A stretch of 64,000 bases of DNA from Olivibacter sp. SDN3 (GCF_014334135.1 NZ_CP060497.1:4526001-4590000), one strand, 5' to 3'; shown: positions 36,532-45,800, numbered from the stretch's first letter. The notes: generated by a model not told the origin, from the letters alone. Made by a program: numbers and translations.

Positions 36532-37402
36532 GCTTTGTTCTGCGGTGGAAATATTTAAAAAATAGCCCCGACTTTGGAGCAAAGATAAAAGCCAAAAGAA
36601 AAAATAGACCTAATATTACCGTCATACAACCGGCAATCGAAGCATTTAACCAATAAGCCAACCAATAGCCGAAAACAGAAATGCATATTCCCAAAATCAC
36701 GGTGATGGTCATCATCTTCTTAAGGTCTTCTGTCAGTAAATAAGCTGTGGCCGGAGGGCCGATCAAGAATGCAACCACCAAAATTGCTCCAACAGACTCG
36801 AATGAAGCAACTGTAGTTAATGATACTGCACCCATTAGCAAATAATGCCATAAAGTTGTAGAGATACCAATGGCCGCTGCAAAAGATGGATCAAAAGCTG
36901 TTACGGTTAATTGCTTATAACCCAGAACAATAAACAGTAACACCAGTATAAGGATAATGGATAAAATGTATACAGGTCTAGGTCCCATCACCATACCAGA
37001 GTCTAATATCCAAAGATCGATAGGTACGTATGCAATTTCTCCATAAAGTACACAATCTTGATCTATATCCACTTTACCAGCAAACACACTGATCAAAATA
37101 ATGCCTATTGCGAAAAGTAAAGTGAACGTTACGCCAATAGCAGCATCTGTTTGTAAATTAGCTTTCGTATGGAAATATTCAATAATGAAAGTAGTTAATA
37201 GACCAATTCCCCCCGCCCCTATCAACATAATTACTGGATCACGATTTCCACTCATCAGGAAAGCGATAACTATACCCGGTAAAACGGCATGACTGATTGC
37301 ATCGCCAACCATGCTCATTTTTCTTAATATTAAATAACAGCCCAAAAGGCCGCAAGAAATTGCGACAAGGGCCCCCGTTAAAATAATCCAGAAAGCAATC
37401 AT
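36515..37402 (-). CDS. Metal ABC transporter permease
   Basis: This 295-residue ABC-3 family permease has about eight to nine helices. The family start LILRKMSMVGDAISHAVLPGIVIAFLMSG and the C-terminal VASFESVGAILVVAFLIGPPATAYLLT are typical of MntB/ZnuB/SitC proteins for Mn, Fe or Zn. It is the second permease of the importer and lacks the extra domain of the first. It starts 32 bp behind the permease-DtxR gene, and its end overlaps trmN6. Confidence 0.94.
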   Translation of the reverse strand: MIAFWIILTGALVAISCGLLGCYLILRKMSMVGDAISHAVLPGIVIAFLMSGNRDPVIMLIGAGGIGLLTTFIIEYFHTKANLQTDAAIGVTFTLLFAIGIILISVFAGKVDIDQDCVLYGEIAYVPIDLWILDSGMVMGPRPVYILSIILILVLLFIVLGYKQLTVTAFDPSFAAAIGISTTLWHYLLMGAVSLTTVASFESVGAILVVAFLIGPPATAYLLTEDLKKMMTITVILGICISVFGYWLAYWLNASIAGCMTVILGLFFLLAFIFAPKSGLFFKYFHRRTKHVIPV

Positions 37403-37434
37403 ACCATATTTTTAAATACTCAATTTGCCTTACG

Positions 37435-38724
37435 CTAGGATCTTGGAATTTCTTGTTTATGAGGATCTATCTTAGGATAATCCAATAAATGTTCCAACTC
37501 TGTCTCAATTTCAGGCGTTATAATATGCTCAATCGTTTCGGCATCATCATGCACATGATCAGGAGCTATTTTCATATAATTTGTTAAGTACAGTTCCCAT
37601 AGTCGATGTAATTTCACCACCTTTGCTGCTTTTTCAACACCCTTCGCGGTAAGTTGCCATTGACCTGCCAATGGCTCTAACAATCCTTTAATTTTTAACC
37701 TTTTTAATCCTTGATAAAGGTTACTTTTTCCGAGCGCTCGTTTACCCAACAAAACAGCAATACTCCTTGGTGCTTGAAAACTCTTATCCTCTTCGCCAAG
37801 ATGATAAAACACTTTCAAGGTGTTTTCCTCTAACATCAGAAACCTATTCTGTCTGCTATTGTACCACCTTGCTATTATCCCTTTCCGAGGCGCCAATAGA
37901 AAAGAGCAAACAGCAATTATTGACGAAACAACAACCATCCAAGGGCCCGTGGGCATAGATGGCGCCACATAAGATATATATGCACCAGCAATTCCCGATA
38001 TGGCTCCAAAAATTGCAGCAAGTAACACCATGATTCGAATATTGTCTGTCCAATACCGAGCAGCGGAACCCGGTGTGATTAACATTGCTGCCATCAAAAC
38101 TACACCAACAGCGGTTATACCAGTTACCACCGCTAAAACTGTAAGCGTTGTAAGTAATACATCCAAACCTCGTACAGGTAAGCCCAAACTAATGGCATAA
38201 CTCTCATCAAATGCTACCAACGTTAGTTCTTTAAAAAAAACAGACACAACCACTAACAGAACGATCGAAATAATACTGAATACCCAAAGATCTTGGCCTA
38301 CGAGAGCCGCAGCTTTGCCAAATATAAAATTATCCAGACCACTTTGAGCGGAATTACCAGATTGTTGTATAAAAGTCAATAATACAATACCAACACCAAA
38401 GAATACAGAAAGCACTAAACCGATAGCTGCATCCTGCTTTATTTTCGATTTAGCCGTAATATAATCGATAGCTAATAGTGATATCCAGCCAGTTATAAAG
38501 GCACCTACAATTAGCAATACCGTATTCTTGTCTCCCGCAAATAAAAATGCAGCACACACTCCCGGTAGTACAGAATGGGCAACGGCATCTCCCACAAGTG
38601 CTTTTTTCTTAAGCAGGGTAAAGCACCCTACAATGGCCGAACTTGCGGCTAATAATATAGCGCCCAAAACTACATATCGAATATTGGGATCTGTGAATGA
38701 AAAAAAAGTAATGAGATCCTCCAT
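37435..38724 (-). CDS. Metal ABC permease fused to a DtxR/MntR-like regulator domain
   Basis: Residues 1-275 are an ABC-3 permease (CFTLLKKKALVGDAVAHSVLPG, TAVGVVLMAAMLITPGSAARY). From about residue 296 the cytoplasmic tail is a DtxR-type winged helix (RALGKSNLYQGLKRLKIKG) and a DtxR metal-binding/dimerisation domain (KLHRLWELYL, HDDAETIEHII, DYPKIDPHKQEIP). By eye the MntR ligands His77, Glu99, Glu102 and His103 map to His373, Glu396, Glu399 and His400; the N-terminal Asp8/Glu11 pair looks replaced by Asn and Lys. The tail may sense metal to gate transport or to act on DNA. It follows the ATPase gene by 6 bp. Confidence 0.92.
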   Translation of the reverse strand: MEDLITFFSFTDPNIRYVVLGAILLAASSAIVGCFTLLKKKALVGDAVAHSVLPGVCAAFLFAGDKNTVLLIVGAFITGWISLLAIDYITAKSKIKQDAAIGLVLSVFFGVGIVLLTFIQQSGNSAQSGLDNFIFGKAAALVGQDLWVFSIISIVLLVVVSVFFKELTLVAFDESYAISLGLPVRGLDVLLTTLTVLAVVTGITAVGVVLMAAMLITPGSAARYWTDNIRIMVLLAAIFGAISGIAGAYISYVAPSMPTGPWMVVVSSIIAVCSFLLAPRKGIIARWYNSRQNRFLMLEENTLKVFYHLGEEDKSFQAPRSIAVLLGKRALGKSNLYQGLKRLKIKGLLEPLAGQWQLTAKGVEKAAKVVKLHRLWELYLTNYMKIAPDHVHDDAETIEHIITPEIETELEHLLDYPKIDPHKQEIPRS

Positions 38725-38730
38725 ACCTGA

Positions 38731-39519
38731 TCAATTTTCTCTAGATGGCATTTGTTTTTCTTTTAAAATATTACCAACCTCAGTTAGTAAGGTTAGCTTG
38801 CCTCCATATGTTTCCTGTATTAACTCATTATTAAACACCTTTTTTGTAGGCCCTGAAGCCACCAAGCGCATATTAATAAGAATTACCCAATTAAAATAAT
38901 TAATAACCGACTGTATATCGTGATGCACAACAATAATTGTTTTGCCTAAGTTTGCCATATCCCTGAGAATTTCGATGATGGCTTTCTCCGTGGCTGCATC
39001 GACTCCAGCAAAAGGTTCATCCATGAGATAGAAATCTGCTTCTTGTGCAAGTGCTCTTGCTAGAAATACTCTTTGCTGTTGCCCACCAGATAATTGTGAA
39101 ATCTGCCGTTTAGTAAAGGCGCTCAAACCCACCTTATCGATGCATTCCAGGGCTATTTTTTTATCCGCCTTACTTACCCTTTTTAACAGTCCTATTTTTC
39201 CGTATCGTCCCATCAGCACCACATCTAAAACAGAGGCAGGGAAATCCCAATCGACAGATTCTTTCTGTGGAACATAGCTAACCCGTCCCCGAACTTTATC
39301 TAATGATTGATTAAAAATTTTTACATAACCGCTCGACACCGATAGTACGCCCATAATGGCCTTTATTAAAGTAGATTTTCCTGCACCGTTTGGTCCGATT
39401 ATTCCAGCAATACAGCCCTTTGGCAAGGTGAAATCAATTCCCCATAAAACAGGTTTACGCGAATAACTCACTGTCAAGTCGTGTACTTCCAATACAGGAT
39501 TGTCAACATGTTCAATCAT
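38731..39519 (-). CDS. Metal ABC transporter ATPase
   Basis: The 262-residue ATPase has Walker A GPNGAGKSTLIK (about 41-52), the Q-loop region VPQKESVDWDFP, the ABC signature LSGGQQQRVFLARAL, Walker B FYLMDEPFAGVD and the switch His (IVVHHDIQ). The VPQxxxVDWDFPxxVxDVVxMGR segment is typical of Mn/Zn importer ATPases (MntA/ZnuC type). It lies between the binding protein and the permease-DtxR gene. Confidence 0.95.
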   Translation of the reverse strand: MIEHVDNPVLEVHDLTVSYSRKPVLWGIDFTLPKGCIAGIIGPNGAGKSTLIKAIMGVLSVSSGYVKIFNQSLDKVRGRVSYVPQKESVDWDFPASVLDVVLMGRYGKIGLLKRVSKADKKIALECIDKVGLSAFTKRQISQLSGGQQQRVFLARALAQEADFYLMDEPFAGVDAATEKAIIEILRDMANLGKTIIVVHHDIQSVINYFNWVILINMRLVASGPTKKVFNNELIQETYGGKLTLLTEVGNILKEKQMPSREN

Positions 39520-39542
39520 TGCTATCTATTTTATATTTAACA

Positions 39543-40457
39543 CTACTTTAAAGCATCTACAATTGTTCGTACATTATATTTAAACATCCCAATGTATGTT
39601 CCCTCTGGAGTACCTTCTGCCCCCATGGAATCGGAAAAAAGATTACCTCCTATCTTCAATTCTCCACCCCGTTCACGTACACCGGCAACAACAGCATTAA
39701 TCGCTCTATCTGAGACCGAAGTTTCAACGAACACCGAACTAATATCCCTTTCCATAATCAAACGAACCAAAATAGAAACATCTCTCAAACCAAACTCCGC
39801 GGTAGTGGATATGCCTTGTAGGCCTTTGACCTCTATTCCGTAAGCCTGTCCAAAATAATTAAATGCGTCGTGCGCGGTAATCATTACCCTTTTTTTTGGA
39901 GGTATTGTCTGGATTTGCGCCCTCACTTCCACATCCAAAGCATCTAACTGCTCAATATAATGATCGGCATTTAATCGATAGTATGCAGCATTTGCCTGGT
40001 CTAACTCCATTAAACGTTTCGCCAGCAAATCCACTACTGCCGACCAGAGTTTTATATCAAACCAAATGTGTGGATCAACAGCCGAACTAAAGGAACGATC
40101 TACTCTTACCATCGCTTTGGGAAGTTGATCTCCTACGCCAAATACAGGTTTTGTACGCCCAAGTTTCGTCAGCACTTCTGTAAGCTTTCCTTCTAAATGT
40201 AAGCCGCCAAAAACAATCAGATCGGCTTCTAAAAATTTCTCAAGATCACCTTGGCTTGCTTTATATAAGTGAGGGTCAACCCCGGCACCCATAATTGCCA
40301 CTACATCTGCAGTGTCTTTCACAATATTTCTAACAGCATCTGCCAACATTCCGGTCGTGGTAACAATATATGGCTTATCCCTTTTTAGAGATGGCTCACG
40401 GCAACCTGAGAGCTGGCTGAAAATAACTAAGGCGAAAATAAAAATCTTGATTTTCAT
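39543..40457 (-). CDS. Metal-binding lipoprotein of the ABC importer (cluster A-I)
   Basis: The 304-residue lipoprotein (Cys19 in SQLSGC) is a ZnuA/MntC/TroA-type binding protein. Likely metal ligands are His63 (GVDPHLYK), His130 (AVDPHIWFD), a Glu in VFVETSVSD and an Asp in GGNLFSDSMG. There is no His-rich loop of the ZnuA kind, and the two-His/Glu/Asp set resembles manganese binders. Mn (or Fe) is therefore favoured over Zn as cargo, as inference. It is the first gene of the importer operon. Confidence 0.92.
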   Translation of the reverse strand: MKIKIFIFALVIFSQLSGCREPSLKRDKPYIVTTTGMLADAVRNIVKDTADVVAIMGAGVDPHLYKASQGDLEKFLEADLIVFGGLHLEGKLTEVLTKLGRTKPVFGVGDQLPKAMVRVDRSFSSAVDPHIWFDIKLWSAVVDLLAKRLMELDQANAAYYRLNADHYIEQLDALDVEVRAQIQTIPPKKRVMITAHDAFNYFGQAYGIEVKGLQGISTTAEFGLRDVSILVRLIMERDISSVFVETSVSDRAINAVVAGVRERGGELKIGGNLFSDSMGAEGTPEGTYIGMFKYNVRTIVDALK

Positions 40458-40468
40458 ATATCCGTAAA

Positions 40469-40499
40469 CAAAAATATAAAAATTAGACTAACCTAACAA
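40469..40499 (-). promoter_or_regulatory. Promoter of the metal importer operon
   Basis: On the minus strand TTG (plus 40497-40499) and TATTTTTG (plus 40469-40476) are 20 bp apart, a full Bacteroidetes -33/-7 promoter. The -7 element ends about 11 bp ahead of the start codon, so the leader is very short. Confidence 0.65.
40478..40496. promoter_or_regulatory. DtxR-box-like operator in the promoter spacer
   Basis: On the minus strand the 19 bases read TTAGGTTAGTCTAATTTTT, matching the DtxR/IdeR consensus TTAGGTTAGSCTAACCTAA at 14 positions with a perfect left half. It fills the spacer between the -33 and -7 elements, where a bound regulator would block polymerase. Binding is inferred. Confidence 0.55.
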
Positions 40500-40515
40500 T
40501 TTTTGTACGGCCTTT

Positions 40516-40534
40516 TTAACAAAAACTTTGTTAA
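40516..40534. promoter_or_regulatory. Perfect palindrome upstream of the metal importer promoter
   Basis: TTAACAAA, spacer AAC, TTTGTTAA form a perfect 19-bp palindrome about 17 bp ahead of the -33 element. Its size fits a homodimeric regulator such as a MntR or Fur protein. The binding protein is unknown. Confidence 0.45.
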
Positions 40535-40642
40535 GACGAAGGTATAACGATAAAAAACGAGTAGTGCTTTCTCTGACTTTCTTTCACCTAATAACGCGCC
40601 TTGTTTATTCTTACGTTTTGAAGAAACCTAGTTATTGTTACA

Positions 40643-40682
40643 TACAAAAAAAGCAATCTCTTTTGAGATTGCTTTTTTTGTA
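40643..40682 (-). terminator. Terminator of the sugar-oxidation operon
   Basis: Eighteen base pairs from TACAAAAAAAGCAATCTC to its exact complement surround the loop TTTT. It lies 15 bp behind the stop of the last gene. Confidence 0.85.
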
Positions 40683-40696
40683 TAACTTATAACACC

Positions 40697-41266
40697 TTAT
40701 GTTGCCCAGGCTTTATCTCCTTTTTTATAGGGCACGTTGCCATCGTATTTTCCTGGAATCAGAACATAACGCATAGCTTTTGTTGCTCCCAACTCGGAAG
40801 TAAAAAAACCTAAGAGTGTTAATTGTTTAACCATGCTAAAATAGTGTGCAGGATCTTCTGATTTTTTGTTGCTGGCATGATCTTTTGCCTCCTTATCGAT
40901 TTCCGTAAGTAAGGTGGTGCGATCTTCCTTCGTCAATTCCTGAAACTTCTTCCCAAATTTGGATTGCGACGACTCCTCTAGTTTATTCAAACCATCAAGA
41001 AATATCTTTTGATCTTCTTTGGTATAACAGTCGCGTACCATTACGGGAATAAATGCCCCCACACCTGCTTCTTTGGCTCCTGGAGTGGCCGTTTGTGGCA
41101 GGATTGTTTCAGCAATATCTCCTAAATAATCGATTTGTTCATCTTTGAACAGACTTTCGACGTCTTTAGATGCAGGTCGAGTACAGCCTTCCAGAAATAA
41201 GTTGGCACCAATTACGGTACCCCCCATAATCCAAGCTACTCGGCTTAAGGCTTCTCTTCTATTCAT
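40697..41266 (-). CDS. Gluconate 2-dehydrogenase subunit 3-like protein (Tat exported)
   Basis: The 189-residue protein has a Tat-type N terminus (MNRREALSRVAWIMGGTVIGANLFLEGC) with a lipobox-like Cys, then a gluconate_2-dh3 domain (LGDIAETILPQTATPGAKEAGVGAFIPVMVRDCYT). Such small subunits partner GMC oxidoreductases in periplasmic sugar dehydrogenases. It closes a minus-strand operon with a GMC oxidoreductase, a Gfo/Idh/MocA protein and an MFS permease. Confidence 0.9.
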   Translation of the reverse strand: MNRREALSRVAWIMGGTVIGANLFLEGCTRPASKDVESLFKDEQIDYLGDIAETILPQTATPGAKEAGVGAFIPVMVRDCYTKEDQKIFLDGLNKLEESSQSKFGKKFQELTKEDRTTLLTEIDKEAKDHASNKKSEDPAHYFSMVKQLTLLGFFTSELGATKAMRYVLIPGKYDGNVPYKKGDKAWAT

Positions 41267-41289
41267 ATCAAATTAATTAATTCGTTTTA

Positions 41290-42750
41290 TTATAATGTAT
41301 AATTTATATCCCAACCGGTACGGTATTCCCGTTTAACATACTGGTTCACTTCATCAAAGTTTGTCACTTTCATCGCGTCATTGTCCCATATCAACTTGAT
41401 GTTGCGGCCAGGGTAATCATTATTAACTTTCAAGTCAGCACCTCTTATAGCGAGATTAGCCATTAACAAAGCCTCGGTTAATGGTCCTGCAATTTCAAAC
41501 GGAGAACTAACCTCTTGTTTGCCGTAACCTGCTAAGCATGCTTCTACCCATTGTGCGTAATGCCCGCCTTCTTCACCATTAACTCGTGCATACTTTTGAG
41601 GTACGTTTACACTGTCTGTTTTCGAAGTAGGTAATAAGCGTGCATTTTTTCCATAAGTATCGGCTAGTATTTTACCTTTGGTACCTATAATTAAAATTCC
41701 GTTACCACCATCACCAAAGATTTCATTTGGCTCCAATTCTTCAGGTCTTTCAGGTTGAATACCTCCATCCATCCAATGCAACTTTATTGGTCCAGTAGTT
41801 TTTTCTGTTTTTGGGAATGTTAAGGTCGCGTGACTTGATGGCGGGCAACTTTCTGGAAAATATCCACGTTTAAACTCGTCGACATACACTGTTCCAACAC
41901 TTGCTTGAACATCCTGAACATAAGTTAAACCGAACATACTAAAAGGCATTTCAAGTAAATGGCATCCCATATCACCTAAAGCCCCTGTTCCGTAATCCCA
42001 CCAACCACGCCAATTGAAAGGCACCAATTTATCAATATAGTCCTTCTGAGGCGCTGTTCCCAACCAAAGATCCCAATCCAATTCCTTGGGAACCTCTGCT
42101 TTTTGAGTTGGCCATTGAATTCCTTGCGGCCACACGGGTCGGTCTGTCCAGCAATATACCGTATGAACATCTCCTATTATCCCAGCCTCGTACCATTCAC
42201 GTGCTTGTCTCGGGCCATCATTAGATGCTCCCTGATTACCCATTTGCGTAACCACTTTATATTTTTTAGCGGCATCCGTCAATATTCTTGCCTCCCAAAC
42301 ATCGTGTGTTAATGGCTTTTGCACGTAAACATGCTTTCCTAACTGCATTGCTGCCAGGGCTTGAATCGCATGATTATGGTCGGGTGTTGAAACGGATACT
42401 GCGTCGATATGCTTGTGTTCTTTATCAAGCATTTCTCTATAGTCCTTATAGTATTTCGCTTTAGCATATTTCTTTACAGATCCAGCAGCTCTACGGTCGT
42501 CTGCATCACAGAGAAATGCTATCTCTGCTTTACCGCTGTCATAGAAAGAGTTAATATCGCTGGATCCCTTCCCTCCTACACCAATTCCGGCTACCTGTAA
42601 TTTATCGCTTGGCGCTATAAATCCAGTTCCACCCAGTACGTGTCTCGGAACAATCATAAAGCCGGCAGCAGCCATAGCCCCTGTTTTTAGAAAGCTTCTT
42701 CTGGATTCGCTTATCTTTTTCTTTTTGTTGCTATTATTAGTATCAGACAT
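41290..42750 (-). CDS. Gfo/Idh/MocA-family oxidoreductase, Tat exported
   Basis: The 486-residue protein has a Tat signal (SRRSFLKTGAMAAAGFMIVP) and then a Rossmann domain (LQVAGIGVGGKGSSDINSF) with the family's KPLTHDV motif at the sugar site (YVQKPLTHDVWEARIL). The C-terminal domain is the usual Gfo/Idh/MocA beta sheet. Exported members often hold a tightly bound nicotinamide cofactor. In this operon a role in interconverting 3-keto sugars or glycosides is likely, as inference. It lies 36 bp behind the GMC gene. Confidence 0.92.
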   Translation of the reverse strand: MSDTNNSNKKKKISESRRSFLKTGAMAAAGFMIVPRHVLGGTGFIAPSDKLQVAGIGVGGKGSSDINSFYDSGKAEIAFLCDADDRRAAGSVKKYAKAKYYKDYREMLDKEHKHIDAVSVSTPDHNHAIQALAAMQLGKHVYVQKPLTHDVWEARILTDAAKKYKVVTQMGNQGASNDGPRQAREWYEAGIIGDVHTVYCWTDRPVWPQGIQWPTQKAEVPKELDWDLWLGTAPQKDYIDKLVPFNWRGWWDYGTGALGDMGCHLLEMPFSMFGLTYVQDVQASVGTVYVDEFKRGYFPESCPPSSHATLTFPKTEKTTGPIKLHWMDGGIQPERPEELEPNEIFGDGGNGILIIGTKGKILADTYGKNARLLPTSKTDSVNVPQKYARVNGEEGGHYAQWVEACLAGYGKQEVSSPFEIAGPLTEALLMANLAIRGADLKVNNDYPGRNIKLIWDNDAMKVTNFDEVNQYVKREYRTGWDINYTL

Positions 42751-42785
42751 AATTTAATATTAAATATAGTTTTAATTTGTTTGAA

Positions 42786-44465
42786 TTAAAGATTTCCCTT
42801 TTTCAGCTCGTTAACGGCAAAATCAGCCGCACGTGCAGTTAATGCCATATAAGTGAGTGAGGGATTTACACAGGCCGCAGATGTCATACATGCTCCATCC
42901 GTAACAAATACGTTAAGTGCATCCCAAACTTGATTTTTTTCATTCAGAACCGATGTTTTTGCATCTCTTCCCATTCTGGCAGTACCCATTTCATGAATAC
43001 CCTGTCCAAAGCCATATTCTCTGTTATAAGTATACACATCTTTCACTCCCGCAGCTTCGAGCATCTCTTTCGCATCGTTGGCCATGTCTTCACGCATTTT
43101 AAATTCATTCTCTTTCATCTCCACATCGAAAGCCAAAACAGGTAGCCCCCATTTGTCTTTCTTCTCTTTATCCAGCGTAATTTTATTCTCATGGTACGGC
43201 AATATTTCACCAAAACCACCCAGTCCTATACTCCAAGATCCTGGTTCGCAAAGTTCGTCTTTCCAATCGCCACCAATATTCATTTCAGGAATATCACGAC
43301 TCCAACCTTGCCTACTGGCACCCCCTTGATAACCAAAGCCTCTTATATAATCGCGCTTATCGTCTCCTACATTTTGGAAACGAGGTACGTAAAGACCGTT
43401 TGCACGTCGACCGAAGTAGTATTTATCTTCAAAACCTTCAACCCGGCCTCCTGCGCCAACACCCAAGTGGTGGTCCATCACGTTATGTCCGAGCTCTCCA
43501 CTACTGCTTCCTAAACCACCTTCCCAGATGTCAGTTGCAGAATTCATCAATACCCAGGCAGAGTTTAATGCCGAAGCATTCACAAAAATCACTTTTGCGA
43601 AGTATTCATATGTTTGGTTGTTTTCTGCATCCAACACTTCAACTCCCTTGGCTTTTTTCGTATCCTTATCATATAATATTTTTGTAACAATAGACCAAGG
43701 CCGAACAGTTAGATTACCTGTTTTCATAGCTACGGGTAACGTAGCAGATTGCGTACTGAAATATGCTCCGAAATTACATCCCAACCAACATTTATTCTGG
43801 TATTGACAGTTCACCCTGCCATTATGAGGAACAGTAATGTTAGCGGTACGACCTATAATAAAATGTCTCTTTCCTCCATAGTGTTTTTTCACACGTGCCG
43901 CGATATCCTTTTCCACGACATTCATTTCCATAGGAGGCATAAATTCCCCGTCGGGCAATATATCTATACCATCTTTATTTCCACTTATGCCAGCGAACTT
44001 CTCTGCGTAACTGTACCAGGGTGCGATATCCTTATAACGAATAGGCCAGTCAACAGCTACTCCATCTTTTAAATTAGCTTCAAAATCTAAATCACTTAAT
44101 CGATAACTTTGACGACCCCACATCAGTGATCTTCCGCCAAGATGATAACCACGGTACCAATCAAAACGCTTGATTTCAACGTACGGACTTTCCTTTTCAT
44201 TAACCCAGTAATTTAAGTTCGTTTCATTTAAGGGATAGTCGCGTTTTAGTACAGGATAATCCTCAATCATCTTTTGCGTTCTTCCGCCCCTATGCGGAAA
44301 ATCCCACGGGTTTTTATTAGGGCTCTCATAGTCTTTGATATGCTCAATGTTTCTGCCACGTTCAAGCATAATCGTTTTGAGACCCTTCTCTGTCAATTCT
44401 TTGGCTGCCCAGCCTCCGCTGATACCTGATCCGATTACTATCGCATCATATACATTATCTGCCAT
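42786..44465 (-). CDS. GMC-family FAD oxidoreductase
   Basis: The 559-residue flavoenzyme has the N-terminal FAD site AIVIGSGISGGWAAKEL (about 9-25), LERGRN, and the C-terminal HEMGTARMG and ACVNPSLTYMALTARAADF segments with the catalytic His/Asn pair. With the subunit 3-like protein it is expected to form a sugar or glycoside dehydrogenase, such as a 3-dehydrogenase, passing electrons to a respiratory acceptor. No own export signal is seen; it may ride out with its Tat-exported partner. Confidence 0.93.
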   Translation of the reverse strand: MADNVYDAIVIGSGISGGWAAKELTEKGLKTIMLERGRNIEHIKDYESPNKNPWDFPHRGGRTQKMIEDYPVLKRDYPLNETNLNYWVNEKESPYVEIKRFDWYRGYHLGGRSLMWGRQSYRLSDLDFEANLKDGVAVDWPIRYKDIAPWYSYAEKFAGISGNKDGIDILPDGEFMPPMEMNVVEKDIAARVKKHYGGKRHFIIGRTANITVPHNGRVNCQYQNKCWLGCNFGAYFSTQSATLPVAMKTGNLTVRPWSIVTKILYDKDTKKAKGVEVLDAENNQTYEYFAKVIFVNASALNSAWVLMNSATDIWEGGLGSSSGELGHNVMDHHLGVGAGGRVEGFEDKYYFGRRANGLYVPRFQNVGDDKRDYIRGFGYQGGASRQGWSRDIPEMNIGGDWKDELCEPGSWSIGLGGFGEILPYHENKITLDKEKKDKWGLPVLAFDVEMKENEFKMREDMANDAKEMLEAAGVKDVYTYNREYGFGQGIHEMGTARMGRDAKTSVLNEKNQVWDALNVFVTDGACMTSAACVNPSLTYMALTARAADFAVNELKKGNL

Positions 44466-44564
44466 AATTTGATTTAGTTTATTTTGTCGTTTTAGTATTT
44501 TTAGTTAGAGTTATTTTAATGTTTTTTTCTCTTGTGTAAGGATTTGGTTTTAACTATCTATACG

Positions 44565-45800
44565 TTACACAGATGGATTTATTTCCTTTTCTTCCTTGAA
44601 GAAAACAAAAAAGAGTACAAATACCACCGCTGCGATTGAGGCGGGTACGATCCATACACTTTGCCAAAAATTAGTTACTTCGGCTTCTTTATAATATTCT
44701 GTTACAAAACCCGCTACCCAAAAGCCAATCAACATACCGACTCCATACGTAGCCAAAGTAACTAAGCCTTGAGCCGAAGATTTATATTTCTCACCGGCAC
44801 GTGCATCTGTATAAATTTGTCCGGAAACGAAAAAGAAATCGTAACATATACCATGTAAAGCAATTCCTATGATTAACATGAAAGATAATTCGTCTGCATT
44901 ACCATAAGCGAACAGTATATAGCGGATAGCCCATGCTATCATACCGAACAAAATAGTTTTCTTAAAACCAAAACGGCTAAAGAAAACTGGCAATAACAAG
45001 AGAAACAAGGCCTCCGATATCTGTCCGATGGCCATTTTGCCCGTAGGATTAGGAAGACCAATATCCGATAAAAATGGATTCGCGTTTTGGTAATAGAATG
45101 CCAAAGGTATACAGATAAGAATTGCTGATACGAAAAAGACAAGAAAATCTTTCTTATTTAGCAATTTAAGAGCATCTAACCCTAATATTTCGGATATACT
45201 ACTTTTTTGACCAGCCTCTCTAGCAATTGGAGGGGTTTTAGGTAAAATAAAACTATATAGCCCCAAGATCAACGATGCAATACCAGCCATTAAAAAAGTG
45301 TTTCTAAGAGCCCCCTCTCTTAAACTTTCCCCAGAATCCCAGTGAAATAGGTAACTAATTACCAGACCTGCGATAATCCAGCCGATAGTTCCCCATACTC
45401 TGATAGCGGAAAATTCCTTTTCAGGGTTGCTCATCTGTCTAAAAGAAACTGAATTAACTAAAGCCAATGTAGGCATATAGGCGATCATATAAGCCAATAC
45501 ATAAGGATAGAAAACTGCGACATTCGATGCGCTATACATTTGATACATCAATAACGCGCCCACCAAATGCAATACGCCCAGTATCCGCTCTGCGTTAAAA
45601 TAGCGATCAGCAATTAAGCCAATGATAAAGGGGGCTATTATGGCTCCGAAAGATTGCGTTGAAAAGACATTTGCACTTTCGAGGCCAGTAGCATTCAAAT
45701 TGATATTCAGGAACGTTCCCAATGTAACAAACCATGCTCCCCAAATAAAAAATTCAAGAAACATCATAAAAGAAAGCTTAATACGTGTAGTTGTGTTCAT
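44565..45800 (-). CDS. MFS permease, NupG (nucleoside:H+ symporter) family
   Basis: The 411-residue protein has about twelve membrane helices and the family N terminus LSFMMFLEFFIWGAWFVTLGTFL and PFIIGLIADRYFNAERILG. It resembles NupG/XapB nucleoside symporters. In Bacteroidetes such permeases are often linked to Gfo/Idh/MocA and GMC genes, so the cargo here may be an oxidised sugar rather than a nucleoside. It is the first gene of the operon, 99 bp ahead of the GMC gene. Confidence 0.88.
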   Translation of the reverse strand: MNTTTRIKLSFMMFLEFFIWGAWFVTLGTFLNINLNATGLESANVFSTQSFGAIIAPFIIGLIADRYFNAERILGVLHLVGALLMYQMYSASNVAVFYPYVLAYMIAYMPTLALVNSVSFRQMSNPEKEFSAIRVWGTIGWIIAGLVISYLFHWDSGESLREGALRNTFLMAGIASLILGLYSFILPKTPPIAREAGQKSSISEILGLDALKLLNKKDFLVFFVSAILICIPLAFYYQNANPFLSDIGLPNPTGKMAIGQISEALFLLLLPVFFSRFGFKKTILFGMIAWAIRYILFAYGNADELSFMLIIGIALHGICYDFFFVSGQIYTDARAGEKYKSSAQGLVTLATYGVGMLIGFWVAGFVTEYYKEAEVTNFWQSVWIVPASIAAVVFVLFFVFFKEEKEINPSV

